A stretch of 64,000 nucleotides of DNA, from the NCBI GenBank assembly GCA_027574665.1, contig CM050673.1, forward strand, positions 9,719,420 to 9,783,419. Direction: 5' to 3'. This document shows positions 10,256 to 21,707 of the stretch, piece after piece (positions within the stretch are counted from its first letter, which is position 1; each line of letters starts with the position of its first letter). The position numbers and the translations under genes are program-made. The notes beneath the pieces are model-generated. The model was given only the letters and a program-made list of their open reading frames with translations. It had not been told where the DNA came from and made no database searches. This stretch comes from Rhynochetos jubatus (taxonomy: Eukaryota; Chordata; Aves; Eurypygiformes; Rhynochetidae).

Positions 10256-10980
10256 TGTTAAAAATTCTTCCCCAGACAAAGCGGGTTGCTCGAGGTATGC
10301 TATTTATTTAATCAAAACTCAGAGTTGGATCACCACTTCAGTGAGTGGCCAATGGCCCAAGATCTCACACAGTTTTTACACCGTTCAATCAATACCCATT
10401 ACAAAAGGTCCAAAGTCTTTGTATATTTCCACTCAGCCTTTCAGTCCCCAGAGTTCACCGTTTCCCAAAGACCTTCACAATCCCCCGTCTCAGCTGCATT
10501 CTTCTGTTCTGGTTCCGAGCCTCGGTTCAGTTACAGGGTCTTCTTTGGGTCGCCGTCTCCGTAATCACTCTTCTGCCATTTCTGTCCTGCACAATTCTGA
10601 GACAGACTTTGAGATGTACTATTAAGGGTTTACCTTCATTAATTATTCACTCTTTGTTCAAACTGTCTCTGCATGATTAGCTTGACTGGGTTTGAAACCA
10701 GCCTTGGGTGGGTCCGTACAAGGAGCAGGCTGAGAGCAAACATTCTGGGCCTGTCGAGTGGTATTTCTGCACTTTACAACACCCCAAACCTCAGACCTAA
10801 ACCTGCACTAGGGACTAGGAAAGATTCCTTTACAGAGATTCAGAAGCACTGTCCCACCCAGGTCACCAAAACAAGGGATAACCCTCTTCCCACCAACACA
10901 ACATTAAGAAACAGCATCCACTCGGTTGCAGACAGTGCTGTTCAGGGGATCGCTCCACCTCTTGTGCCTGCCGTACGTTG
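10256..10980 (-). mobile_element. Possible decayed LTR-type element end
   Basis: Composition changes sharply at about 10250 from CpG-rich repeat to ordinary, A/T-richer sequence. Read on the minus strand, the boundary ends TTTTTAACA, preceded about 45 bases upstream by AATAAA, which resembles the R-U5 end of a long terminal repeat. I could not find a matching 5' edge, a target-site duplication, a primer-binding site I recognise, or any gag/pol-like reading frame. The call is therefore weak. Alternatives are a low-copy spacer or another transposon class. No coding remnant is claimed. Confidence 0.22.
10303..10308 (-). promoter_or_regulatory. AATAAA polyadenylation-type hexamer
   Basis: The minus strand reads AATAAA within GATTAAATAAATAGCATACC. 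Its value lies only in its position about 45 bases before the composition boundary at 10256, where an LTR-like R-U5 region would place it. The hexamer alone is common by chance. Confidence 0.25.
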
Positions 10981-11870
10981 CATCAGCCTCCCCTCACATA
11001 CATATGGTACGCGTGGCATTTCCCAGAATGTTTGTCCATCTTCACTCTAATTCCTGGAACTAGTCATCATACTTACATGGTCATGACAAATGCAGCCTGC
11101 GTCTCTCAGGGCCTTCGTGGGTGTTCTTCCATGGTGTCTGGCGGTTGCTTAAGAGGTGACTCTCTGTGTCCTTTCCATGAATGCCCAGTCTTCTTTCCAT
11201 ATATGGTTTTGCCACGTCACTGCGCTCTGCTTGCGAAATTCCTTAAGCACCTTGTCCTGCTTTCCACTGGCATCTGTTGACCCGCACTCCCTGAGAACGT
11301 GCCCGTCACACTTGACAAAGCTACGTTGTCAGAGTCTTCTTGATCTGTGGACCTTGCATTCTCGCCCGAGGCCCCTGGTAACACGCTCTTGGCATTGGCC
11401 CTGTAGAGGAGGGTAAAAACTGGGACACGTATTTATCTATAGTGGTTTCTCTGAGGTGACAAGTTGAAAGGTTTGTGAGTAGTCTCCAGGAGATGGCACC
11501 CAAAGCACTCGGGTGATGACAATACCAGACGCACATAGCAGATTGCTCCTACCACCTCTGTTAGGTCACCCAGCCAAGCAACACCCTTCAGCCAGGCTAA
11601 TACAGTAACGATCGGCACATTAAGGAACTCGTAGGGCAGAACATCCCACCGTTCTGATCACAACTCTGAGAGCAAAGGGGTTGACATCCTGACCAGCCAC
11701 CACCAAAATACTACAGTGAACACTTCCCATCAGTCCATTCCAACATGCAGGAATCGGATGATCTGTCACTATCTCAACCCCTCGGGCCCCACCTGGGGCA
11801 CAAGACAGGACTGTCATCATTTAACCCAGCCAGCAACAGAGCTCTGAACGGCCACTCGCTCACCTCCCCC
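10981..11870. other. Apparently single-copy sequence, no gene recognised
   Basis: I see no tandem repeats, no frame longer than about 100 codons with a recognisable sequence, and no RNA gene. Base composition is balanced. It may be the least repetitive part of the window and a good place for a unique anchor, subject to a genome-wide copy check. Confidence 0.5.
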
Positions 11871-12640
11871 TCCTATACAGGGGCAGGAGAGCCAGAGAAA
11901 AAGACAAGAAAGCTCACAACGTAAGAGAGTAGCAACTTAAAAGTCAAAGAATAAAGTAACAATACTAATAAAACTACTGATAACATGCAATAGAAAAGTC
12001 CACCACTACTCGTACATTTTGAGAAAACTGTTAAACACCGGTGTAATCAGCATGAACCCAAACCACAACCTCTTACTGGCTGTCCTTAAGGAATTTAACA
12101 CTTTAAAAATACCTTGAAAATACAAATAGCAATAATGCAGAAGAAATACAAAGAAGATGTAAGGAATGAAGACCTTGAAATAAATTCAAGAAAGGGCGCT
12201 AAAGAGAGGGAGAAGTGGAAGGAATTTTAAAAAGAAACCGAGTGCAAGAAACAGACCAGAATCACAACATTGAAACAGGGAAATGGATAAGGGACAACAT
12301 ACGACAAAAGTTTGAAAAGTGATTTGACACAAGAAACAGAGGGTTACAGAACAGGGAGACAGCTAGAAAGGACCCTGATAATATGGAACAGGAAGCTAAC
12401 TGCATGGAAACACAGACTAGAAATTTCTAAATCACCCAAGTACAGGACAGAGAGAGATGGAGGGAAACCAGAAATAATGAATGGGTGAAGAGGCAGAGAG
12501 CAGAGTCAGCAGAAAAGAATCAAATGTCAGGGAGCCAGCCCAGTGACCAGCACAGGAGGAGGCAGAAGCAGAGAGAGTGGGGTGTACAGGAGACATGACA
12601 GGACTCGCCACAGCTCTGAAGACCAGGAACCCTTTACCAC
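11871..12640. other. A/G-rich low-complexity spacer, no gene
   Basis: The plus strand becomes purine- and A-rich (AGAAAAAGACAAGAAAGC, AATACAAAGAAGATGTAAGG, AAGAAACAGAGGG), with stops in all frames and no clear period. Towards 12450-12640 it acquires GGCAGAGAGCAGAG-type motifs like those of the purine tract at 13310-16735. It may be an older, diverged flank of that tract. Confidence 0.5.
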
Positions 12641-13309
12641 TCCTTCCATCTCTGAGCTTCCCCTGCCCCCTCAACAGCACTGCTTCCCAGGCAGCCCCTT
12701 TGTAGCTGGAGCCCCGCCCCGTGCAGGGCTGGCCCCATCCTCAGCCTCACGGGCCACACCTGGGGCTGCCCCAGCCCCAGCTGGAACCCATGAGGAACAG
12801 GGGCGATGGCCAAAGCCCCACAGCATATCAACCCTCACCGGAGGGCTGAGATGGTGGCTTTGCAGCAGGAACTCGAGGCTTAATGCAATAAAAGCTGCTG
12901 GCTCACAGCAATCCAGAAGGAGATAACGGTGACAGGCAATGTTGAGAAACACCTCAGCAATTTTTTGGGAGCTTCTGCCCGTCCTGCAAAGCGGCAGGAC
13001 CAGACTCTCCTGTCTTTGCTTACAGAACTCTACACCAACACCCAGGAGGGCACAGCTGAGCAACTCTGTCCATTGCCAGTGACACCCTGGGTCCCTGGAG
13101 GACAGTTGAAGATGATCAGTGTAAGTTTAAGGGGAAAACTGTTGTCTGGGTGGGAATGGGCTTCTTCACTGTGGGCTCAATGGGTGGGAAATGCTGCTGC
13201 TGCTGAACAACGGGGGATCAACTGATCCCTGAGGACAGGAGAAGACATTACAGCTGTCTTTAATCTCACCTGGTGTTGGACATGTGGGGCCCTTTGGGAG
13301 CAGAATCCT
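12641..13309 (+). other. GC-rich low-copy island with a weak exon-like segment
   Basis: Non-repetitive sequence separates the two purine-rich stretches. It holds an AATAAA at 12887-12892 followed by GCTGCTGGCTCACAGC. Further on is a good acceptor (CTGTCTTTGCTTACAG ending at 13025) and, 95 bases on, a donor-like GTGTAAGT (GT at 13121). One frame across 13026-13120 is open for about 31 codons and lies within an open frame of 98 codons from 12929. I do not recognise the peptide. This could be a decayed exon or part of a retroelement, or chance. Confidence 0.3.
12887..12892 (+). promoter_or_regulatory. AATAAA hexamer in low-copy island
   Basis: The sequence TTAATGCAATAAAAGCTGCT contains a polyadenylation-type hexamer in otherwise GC-rich DNA. 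No upstream gene is visible, so function is unsupported. Confidence 0.2.
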
Positions 13310-16300
13310 GGCTGTGGGTAGCAGGGTAGGGAAAAGCAGAGGGACAGGAAGAGGAAAAGGAGAGAGACAGGGGAGGACGGGGAGCAGCAGAGAGAGACGG
13401 GGAACGACAAAATAGCGCCGGGCTGAGCGGAACTCCAGACAACAACCAAATCCTGCCAGGGAGCAGCCAGAGGGATAGAGCGAGGGGAAATGTCCCCAGA
13501 GAGGATGGGGTAGAGCCAGCAGGGCAGGGCACGGGGAGAGGGAAAACATCAGGGGCAAGAACAGCAGCGGAGCCACCAAGAGAGGAGAAAACACCCCAAA
13601 CAAGTCAGGAAAAGGAACCGGCCAGCACTGGGCAGCTGGACAGGCATAGAGCAAGGAAAACCAGGCACGAGGCCAGGGACAGAGGGATGGGGCAGCACAG
13701 AGAGGGACGGGGACCGGGACATGAGACTGCAGAGAGAGGGGCACAGGGAACTGGGAAGGGTGACAGAGAGAAACAGAGAGGGGTGGGGAGCGGGTCGGAG
13801 ATGGAGAAAGGGAAAATCCCACCAGGGAGCTGGCCAGGAGGACGGAGCCGGAGGAGACGAACGGGAAGCAAGGCGGTGGGATGCAGCTGGCAAAACTAAC
13901 AATGGGCAACGGGCCAGAGGGATTGACGGCCGTAAGGGCCAGGGAGTGGGACAAAGGAACGGATGGAAAGCACTGAGGAGCAGCAGGAGAGAGGAACGCG
14001 GAGATAAAGAAGGAAGGAAAAGGAAGGCTCGAGGGCAGAGAGAGAGACGGGAACAGAGTGTGGGACGTGCAGAGACAAAGAGCAGGGAAAGGAAGAGGAC
14101 AGAGGGACTAGGGGTGGGGCTGGGGGGGACCAAATGCAGGTGAAGACAAAGAGATGGAGAAGGAAAAAAGATGCTGATGGGCTGCAGGACAGAGAGGGAG
14201 GAGAAGAAAATAGGGCTGGAGCAGGGAAGAGAAGGAGGAGAATGGGGACAGCTGGACGGACTGGGGGATACTCCTAGAAAGCAGGAAACAGGCACCAGGA
14301 CAGAGGGACAAAGGCAGAATAACGGGAGAGGGAGCGGGACAGAAGGACAGCGAGAGGAGGAAAGGGGCAGGGAGCAGGACTGAGAGATGAAGAAAGGAGC
14401 AATGGGAGCAGAGGGATGGAGAGAGGAAAATCCATGTGGGAGGAAGGAGAGAGGGATAGAGGGGAGGGACAGGGAGCAAGAAAATGGGATCCAGAGAAAC
14501 ACAGGGGGATGAGGAGCAGCACACTGGGATAGAGAGCAAGCGAGAGCAACAGGAACAAGGACAGGGAGACGGAGCCAGAGGAAAAACAGGGCCCGAAAGC
14601 CGCACAGAGAAATGGAATAGGAAAATCAGAGATGGGGAGTGGGACAGAGGAGTGGAGAGATGACAAGGGACACAAGGATAATGATTGAGGGGTGGAGGGT
14701 GGGGAAGGAAGACCAGGGAGCAGTGAAGCGGGGTGGACAAAGAAAAAGAGGGATGGGGAATGGGGCAGAGAAAGGAAAGAAGAAAATGCCGTGATGGGAG
14801 CAGGACAGAGGACAGGAGAGAGAAAAAGAAGCCAAGGGAAGAGACCGAGGAGCAGAGACAGAAAGGTCAGAAACAGCCAGAGGGGGAGAGAAGCCAAGAA
14901 AAATGGGGCCGAGGGGTCCTGCAGAGCTGGAGCGAGAACATGTAGGGTCAGTGAGCAGGACAGAGGGAGAGGAAGGACAAAGGAGGGACAGAGATGGTGA
15001 CAGGGTGCAGGACATACAGCCAGGGAGAAAAACAGGATAGGGAAGGGGAGAACAGGATTGAGAAACAAATAAAAGGTCAGATCTGCAGAGACGGGAAAAA
15101 CTGAGAACTAAAACCCCAGCAAAGGGGGAGAGTGTGGAGAGGGAAGGGAAAAAAGGGCCAAGGAGCAGGGGAGAGGAGGAAAGGAAGGGAAAAGGGGAGA
15201 GATGGCTGGGCAGGGAGGGAGAGCAGGAAATGACTGGACAGGCAGCGGGACAGAGAAATACAGACAGAAAACACAGGGCCAGGAAGCAGGACAGAGGCAC
15301 AGTGAGCGGTAATGAGGGGCAGGACAAAGGTGGGGACAGAAGCATCGGGGCAGAAGAACGGGAAGAACAAATAAAGGCAGGAAGAAGCCTGTGGGATGGC
15401 AGGAACCCCCGGTGAGAGACAGGGAAAAGGAGGACACAGAGCAGGACAGAGACCGTCAGAGACAGACGGGGCCAGGGAGCGAGACAGGGCAATGCAGAGA
15501 CAAGAAAAAGGGCCAGGGAGGCAGGAGAGTGCAAGAGACAGGCACAAATAAAGAGAAGTGGAGGGGAAAAGCCTGGCATCGCCTGTGGGACAGAGATGGA
15601 ATGAGAAGGAAAAAGGGATGGGGGCAGAACAAAGGCAAAGAGAACCGAGGTCAGGGAGCAGGACACAGGGGTGGAAGAGGGGAAAAATAGCGACGGGCCG
15701 CACAGCAGAGATGGGGGAATGAAACACGGCCCAGGGAGCGTCAAAGAACGAGAGAGAGTAAAGGGACAGAGAGCAGGACAGCGCTAGAGGGAAAAGCAAC
15801 TGCGATGGGCAGTGGGATAGAAACAAGGAGGAGGAAGGAAAAAACACTGTGCAAGACAGAAAGGAAAGAAGGGACAGTGAGCTGGACACGGGGATGGGAG
15901 AGGGAATGGGCCAGAGAGAGACAGACAGAAAAGACAGGGAGAGGAAGCAGGGCAGAAGGACAGCAAAGGAAAAAAGGGTCAGGGTTCTGGACAGAGATGG
16001 AGAAAAAAGCAGCAGGGCCAGAGAAAAAGAGGCAGAAAGAGCAGCAGGGAGGGAGCAGGGCAGAGAGAGCAGCAGCAGGATGGAGATGGAGGGAAAATGG
16101 GAGAGTCAACAGGACAGAGGCACAGGAATGTGGGCAGGGAGCAGGACTAAGGGATACAGGGAGAAACAATGGGACAGGAAGCAGGACAGAGGGACAGACA
16201 AGAGTGATGACCATGGGAGAAAGAGAGAAACCGTGAGAAGGACAGCAGTTTGGGGGGAGAGAGAGAGAGAGAGATGAGGAGCCCTGCAGGGAGAGAAAGA

Positions 16301-16735
16301 ACCAAAGGGGCAGGGACCAGCACAAGGGGTCAGAGAGAGCAAGGGATGAATGGGAAGGAGGGCGGAGACAGCGAGATACACAGCGAAAAACCGACAGCCA
16401 TGAGCAAGACACAGGGACAGCGAGAGCAAGAGAAGGACGGAGAGAGCGAGATGGGCCGGCAGGGACACCGAGCAGCATGTACAGGGCAGAGAGGAGCAGA
16501 ACATGAGGGAGCAGGGCAAGGACACCATGGGGAAAGAAAGAGCTGAATGCATAGCAGGAGAGGGAAAAACCAGTGAGGGGCTGCAGGACAGAACCAGAGG
16601 GGGAAACAAAGAGGGAGAAGAGGCACACAAGAACAGGGAGAAGAGGGACAGGGGAGCAGAAAACGAATCGCAGCAACACAGAAAAGACAGGGAGCCAGGG
16701 GAGGAGGGACAGGGAGGGACCGGCATGCAGTAGAG
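13310..16735 (+). repeat. 3.4-kb purine-rich degenerate minisatellite
   Basis: The plus strand is dominated by A and G with recurring motifs GAGCAGGACAGAGGGACAG, GGGACAGGGAGCAGG and GAGAGGAAAA. C occurs mostly inside ACAG or GCAG and T is rare. By eye the motifs recur about every 36-40 bases, but the copies are too diverged for me to fix a unit. Long minus-strand frames of up to 372 codons translate to Ser/Pro/Leu/Phe-rich low-complexity sequence in all three frames, which is what a pyrimidine strand gives. I treat none as a gene. Strand asymmetry of this length favours triplex (H-DNA) structures. Confidence 0.85.
16257..16274 (+). repeat. Short (GA)n microsatellite
   Basis: About nine uninterrupted GA dinucleotides follow a run of G within the purine tract. 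It is the only pure dinucleotide run I noticed in the window. Confidence 0.8.
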
Positions 16736-19700
16736 GGATGAGAGGGCCCCAGGGGCCCGGGACTCACCGCAGCTCTCTCCTGCGCTGTAGCCTCAGATTG
16801 TCCTGGATGTGACCTCCAGCAGAAATTAGTGCCAAATTCCATCCCAAGTCAAGAAGTAAGTACAGCCTAAAGAGCAGCCCAACTTCTTGAGAAATTCCAA
16901 CCTAAGTGTAGCAGAAATTCCAGTCCAAATACAGGAGGTATTCCACCTGAACTCCAGGAGAAATTCGGGCCCAGGTCCAGGAGAAATTCAAGCCAAAGGC
17001 CAAGGGAAATTCAGGCCTAAATCCAGGAGTAATTCCAGCATAAATCCAGCCCCTGTCCAGGAGAAATTCAGGCTCAAGAGCATCCAATACCCAGCCCACG
17101 TGCAGGAGAAATTCAAGAACAGGGACAAGAAAAATTCAAGCCTCAATCCAGGACTAATTCCAACCAAAAATGCAGCCCAACTCCTAAAGAAATTCGAGCC
17201 CAAGTGCAGCAGAATTCCAGTCCAAATCCAGGAGATATTCCACCTGAACTCCAGAAAAAATTCCAGACCAAGTCCAGGAGAAATTCAGGCCTAAGAGCAG
17301 CCAAAATCCAGCCCACGTCCAGGAGAATTTCAAGAACAGGGCCTAGAGAAATTCAGGCCTCAATCCAGGACTAATTCCAGCCTAAAATGAGGCCCAATTC
17401 CAGGAGAAATTCCAGACAAAGAGCAGCAGAAATTCCAGTCCAAGTCCAGCAGATATTTCACCCGAACTTCAGGAGAAATTCAGGCCCAGGTCCAGAAGAA
17501 ATTTAAGTCCAAATCTAGGAAAAATTTGTGCCAAAGTGCAGGTGATATTACGGCCAAGTCTAGGAGAAATTGCAGCCCAAGTGCAGCAGAAATTCCAGCC
17601 CATGTCCCTGAGATAGTCCACCCGAACTCCAGGAGAAATTTGGGCCCAAATCCATGAGGGATTATGGCCAAGTTCAGGAGAAATTCCAGCCTAAATTGCA
17701 GCCCAATTCCAGGAGAAATTCCAGACAAAGAGCAGCCAAAATCCAGTCTAAGTTCAGGAGAAATTCAAGAACAGGGGCAAGAGAAATTCAGGCCTAAATC
17801 CAGAAACAATTCCAGCATAAATCCAACCCATGTGCAGGAAGAACTCGGGCCCAATTCCCAGAGAACTTCCAGCCTAAAATGCAGCAAAGGTGCTGGAGAA
17901 ATTCAGGCCCAAGAGCAACAAATATCCAGCTCATATACAGGAGAAATTCAAGAACAGGGCATAGAGAAATTCAGGCTTCAGTCCAGGAGTAATTTCAGCC
18001 TAAAATAAGGCCCAAGTCCAGGGTAAATTCCAGCCCAAGTGAAGCATAAATTCCAGTCCAAATCCAAAAGATATTCCACCTGAATTCCAGGAGAAATTCC
18101 AGCCCAAGAGCAGCCAAAATCCAGTCTAAGTTCAGGAGAAATTCCAGAAGAGGCCCAAGAGTAATTCAGGCCTCAGTCCAGGAATAATTCTAGCATAAAT
18201 GCAGCCCCTGTCTAGGAGAAATTCAGCCCCAAGCCCAATAGAAATTCCAGCCCACGTGCAGGAGTAATTCAGGTCCAAGTCCAGGAGAAATTCCAGACAA
18301 AGAGCAGCCAAAATCCAGTCTAAGTTCAGGAGAAATTCAAGAACAGGGGCAAGAGAAATTCAGGTCTCAGTCCAGGAGTAATTCCAGCATAAATGCAACC
18401 CATGCCCAGGAGAAATTCAGCCCCAAGCCCAATAGAAATTCCAGCCCATGTGCAGGAGTAATTCAGGCCCATGTTCAGGAGAAATTCTAGCCTAAAATCC
18501 AGCCCACATTCAGGAGAAATTTAAGAACAGGGTTAAGAGAAATTCAGGCCTCAATCCAAGAGTAATTTCAGCCTAAAATGAGGCCCAAGACCAGGAGAAA
18601 TTCCAGGCCAAGTGCAGGAGAAATTCCAGTCCAAGTCCAGGATATAGTCCACCCAAACTCCAGGAGAAATTTGGGCCCAAGTCCAAGAGAAGTTCCAGTC
18701 CAAATCTAGGAGGAATTTGAGAGCAATCTAGGAGAAATTGAAGCCCGAATTCAGGAGAAAGTTGCGCCTGAATTCAGGAGAAACTTGAGCCCCGATCTAG
18801 CACATATCCGGGAGGAATTCAGGGCCAAGTGTAATAGGAATTCCCATCCAAGTCCAGGAGATATTTCACCCAACCTCCAGGAGAAATTTGGGCCCAAGTC
18901 CAGGATATAGTCCACCCAAAATCCAAGAGACATTTGGGCCCAAGTCCAGGAGAAATTTCAGCGCAACAGCAGTCAAAATCCCGCCTGCATCCAGGAGAAA
19001 TTCAAGCCCAAGGCCAAAAGAAATCAGGCCTCAATACAGGATTAATTTCAGCTTAAAATGCAGCCCAATTCCTTGAGAAATTCCACCCCAAGTGCAGCAG
19101 AAATTCCAGCATGAAATGCCGCCCTAAACCAGAAGAAATACATGCCCGAATGCAAGTGAAATTCCGGACTAATATGCAGCCCATGTCCAGGAGAAATTGG
19201 CGTCCAAGTCCAGGAGAAACTCGAGCAAGAACCGAGCCTTAGTCCATCATAACTCCAAGCGAAATTCCAGGTGAAATTGCAGCCTAAATCCAGCCCAAGT
19301 CCAGGAGAATTTCGGGCCCAGGTCCAATAGATATTACAGCAAAAATTCCAGCCCAAGTGCAGCAGAAATTCCAGCAGAAATTCAAGGCCAAATCCAAGAG
19401 TATATAAGGCCCAAGTTCAGGAGAAATTCCAACCTAAATTGCAGCCCAACTCCTTGAGAAATTCCAGCCCAATTGCAGCAGAAATTCCACTGAAAATCCA
19501 GGAGAAATTCCATCCTAGGTCCAGGAGATATTTGGGCTAAGTCTTGGACAAATTTGAGCCCTAGTCTAGGAGAAATTCAGGTTCCAATCCAAATGAAATT
19601 TGGGCCCAAGTCCAGCAGAAATCATGGCCCATGCCTACGAGAAATATGAGATCAATCTGAGGAGAAATTCCAGGCTAAAGTGCAGCCCAAGTCCAAGAGA

Positions 19701-20477
19701 AATTCCAGGACAAATCCAGTAGAAATTCCAGGCCAAGTGCAGATGATATTCATGCCTAAATCCAGCCCAAGTCCAGGAGAAATTCCAGCCCAAGAGCAGC
19801 CAAAATCCAGCCCACGTCCAGGAGAAATTCAAACCCAAGGCCAAGAGAAATTCAGGCCTAAATCCAGGAGTAATTCCAGCCTAAACTGCAGCCCAACTCC
19901 AGCCCAAGTGCAGCAGAAATTCCAGACCAAAATGCAGCCCAAGTCCAGGAGAAATTCATGCCCAAATCCAAGTGAGATTCCAGACTAACATGCAGCCCAC
20001 ATCCAGCAGAAACGTGGGCCCAAGTCCAGGAGAAATTGAGGACCAAATCCAGGAGAAAGTCTAGCAAGAACCGAGTCCCAGTCCGTCATAAATCCAAACG
20101 AAATTCCAGGCGAAATTAAAGCCTAAATCCAGCCCACGTCCATGAGAATTTCAGGCCCAAGTCCAATAGAAATCCCAGCCTAAACTAAAGCCCAAGATCA
20201 GCAGAAATTTCAGCCCAAGTTCAGCAGAAATTTGTGCCTGAATTAAGGAGAAACCTGGGCCCTAATCCAGCTCATATCCAGGAGAAACTGGGGCCCAAAT
20301 ACAGCACAAGTACAGGAGAAACTCAGGCCCAGGTCCAGGAGTAAGTCAGGCCTAAATGCATGAGAAATTACAGCCTAAATCCAGCTCAAGTCCAGGAGAA
20401 TTTCGGACCCAAGACCAACAGAAATTCCAGCCTAAGGTGCAGCCCAAGTGCAGGACACATTCCAGCCCAAGTGCAGG
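16736..20477 (+). repeat. Degenerate 23-bp repeat field (relative of the 92-bp satellite)
   Basis: After a short GC-rich transition (16736-16800), the sequence consists of tandem segments near 23 bases of the type CAAGTCCAGGAGAAATTCCA, CAAGTGCAGCAGAAATTCCA and CAGGCCTCAATCCAGGAGTA. The order of segment types is partly regular. At 17304-17385 the succession AGCAGCCAAAATCCAGCCCA, then TCCAGGAGAATTTCAAGAAC, then CAGGCCTCAATCCAGGACTA matches the internal order of the 92-bp unit. Similar tetramers occur near 17095-17160, 17730-17830 and 18300-18380. Divergence between neighbours is high and no long frame is meaningful. Confidence 0.92.
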
Positions 20478-21475
20478 CCAAATTCGAGGTCACTTCCAGG
20501 GGAAACCTGGGCTCCAGCGCAGGTCAAATCTGGGACTCGGTACAAAAGAAATTGGAGGCCACGTGCAGGAGAAATTTCAGAGAATCTAGGAGAAATTGAA
20601 GGTCCCAGTGCAGGAGAGATTTCGGCCAGGGTTCAGGAGAGATTTCGGCCAGGGTTCAGGAGAGATTTCGGCCAGGGTTCAAGAGAAATTAGAGGGCACG
20701 TTGAGGAGAAATTCGGGCTCTACTACAGGGGAAATTCAGGCCAGAATCCAGGGGAAATTCAGACCCAAGTGCACGAGAAATTCTCACCCAAATCCTGGTG
20801 AAATTCAGACCCAAGTCCCTATGAAATTCAGGCCCAGTTCAGTGGGCCTCATGACATTTCCTCATTACAGTTAGGGATGAGAGGGAACTAAGACATCCCC
20901 TGCCAGCCCTGACCCTTCTGGCAGTCTGGGGAGATCAGCACCAGCTGGGAATGCCCACAAGAGCCTGCCCCAATTAAGGCCAGGCTGGGAGATTGCTTAG
21001 GCCTGAAGTCAATTATCTTGTGACTCTCTAAATAGAGGGAGGTTCCATGGCTGACCCTTGCTTTCTCCTGGTCTGCAGGGGCTGCACCCAGCATGTCCCT
21101 TGGAGTGGGATGGCACTCAGAGCTCCACACCCCCCAGTTTGGGAAAGGAGAGAGCAGTCGACACGGCCTGGGCTGAAAACCCTCCTGGAGGCTCAGCTCT
21201 GCTCCTGTTGAGACATGCTGACATGCGACGGGAAGGCTTGCACCGGGCTCCAGAGACGTTTGAACAGGTACCTTCCTAGCAAGATGCGTATCTCCACAGC
21301 CATTTCTGTCTCTGGCAGGGGGAGCGTGTGTGTGCAGCTGCGTGCCGGGAACTGTGTTAACCTTTGCTGGAGTTGCTGTGCTGATGGATGGAGAGTCGGG
21401 ACCCGCTGGGGAATGGTGTGATCTGACTGTGGGCCAGATGGGAACAGTGTGAAGGGACTTAGTGCAAAACTTGGG
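20478..21475 (-). repeat. Right arm of the 1-kb inverted duplication
   Basis: This is the reverse complement of 5045-6007. The low-copy part lies at about 20880-21475 and the 23-bp part at 20478-20880, here in forward orientation and continuous with the field on its left. This arm holds two extra 23-base copies at 20621-20689 that are absent from the left arm. Small substitutions (for example CACACACGCTCCCC against CACGCACATGCCCC in the left arm) show that the copies evolve separately. Because this arm is colinear with its surroundings, I infer it is nearer the original and that the left arm is the displaced, inverted copy. Confidence 0.93.
20621..20689 (+). repeat. Recent triplication of one 23-bp unit
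   Basis: Three units beginning TTCGGCCAGGGTTCA occupy 20621-20643, 20644-20666 and 20667-20689. The first two are identical and the third differs at two positions. The matching part of the left inverted arm (about 5830-5855) has a single unit. Expansion of the 23-bp element has therefore continued since the arms were duplicated, or copies were lost from the left arm. Confidence 0.9.
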
Positions 21476-21707
21476 GTCAGCAACAGTTCAAAGCCCAAAC
21501 TCCACAGGCTGTGATCCTGTCCCCAGTTCCTTAGGCATAAAGCGATAATCAGGTGTGCGATCCTGGGGCGGAACCAGCCGCACATGGCTTTCAATTCCGT
21601 GGAGAGTAGAAAGGAGTGGGAATCCGAAGCCCCAGCACAGCAGAGATCTGAGTGAGAGCACGCAAAAGAATGGAGGTCATGTACAAGGCAAACCATCAAC
21701 TGAATTC
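21476..21707. other. Short unique spacer between inverted arm and 176-bp array
   Basis: About 230 bases without tandem structure separate the end of the inverted arm from the first satellite unit. I see no gene. The stretch AATTCCTGGCCAGAAACAGC at 21702-21721 merges with the satellite, whose equivalent reads GTGGCCGGAAACCGC, so the array begins within a few bases of 21708. Confidence 0.7.

Noticed and set aside
10256..13300. A complete endogenous retrovirus
   Set aside because: No gag-, pol- or env-like frames, no second LTR and no target-site duplication were seen. Only a weak LTR-like end remains as a suggestion.
13166..16842. Long minus-strand Ser/Pro/Leu-rich frames (up to 372 codons)
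   Set aside because: All frames of the pyrimidine strand give similar low-complexity translations because stops are rare in such DNA.
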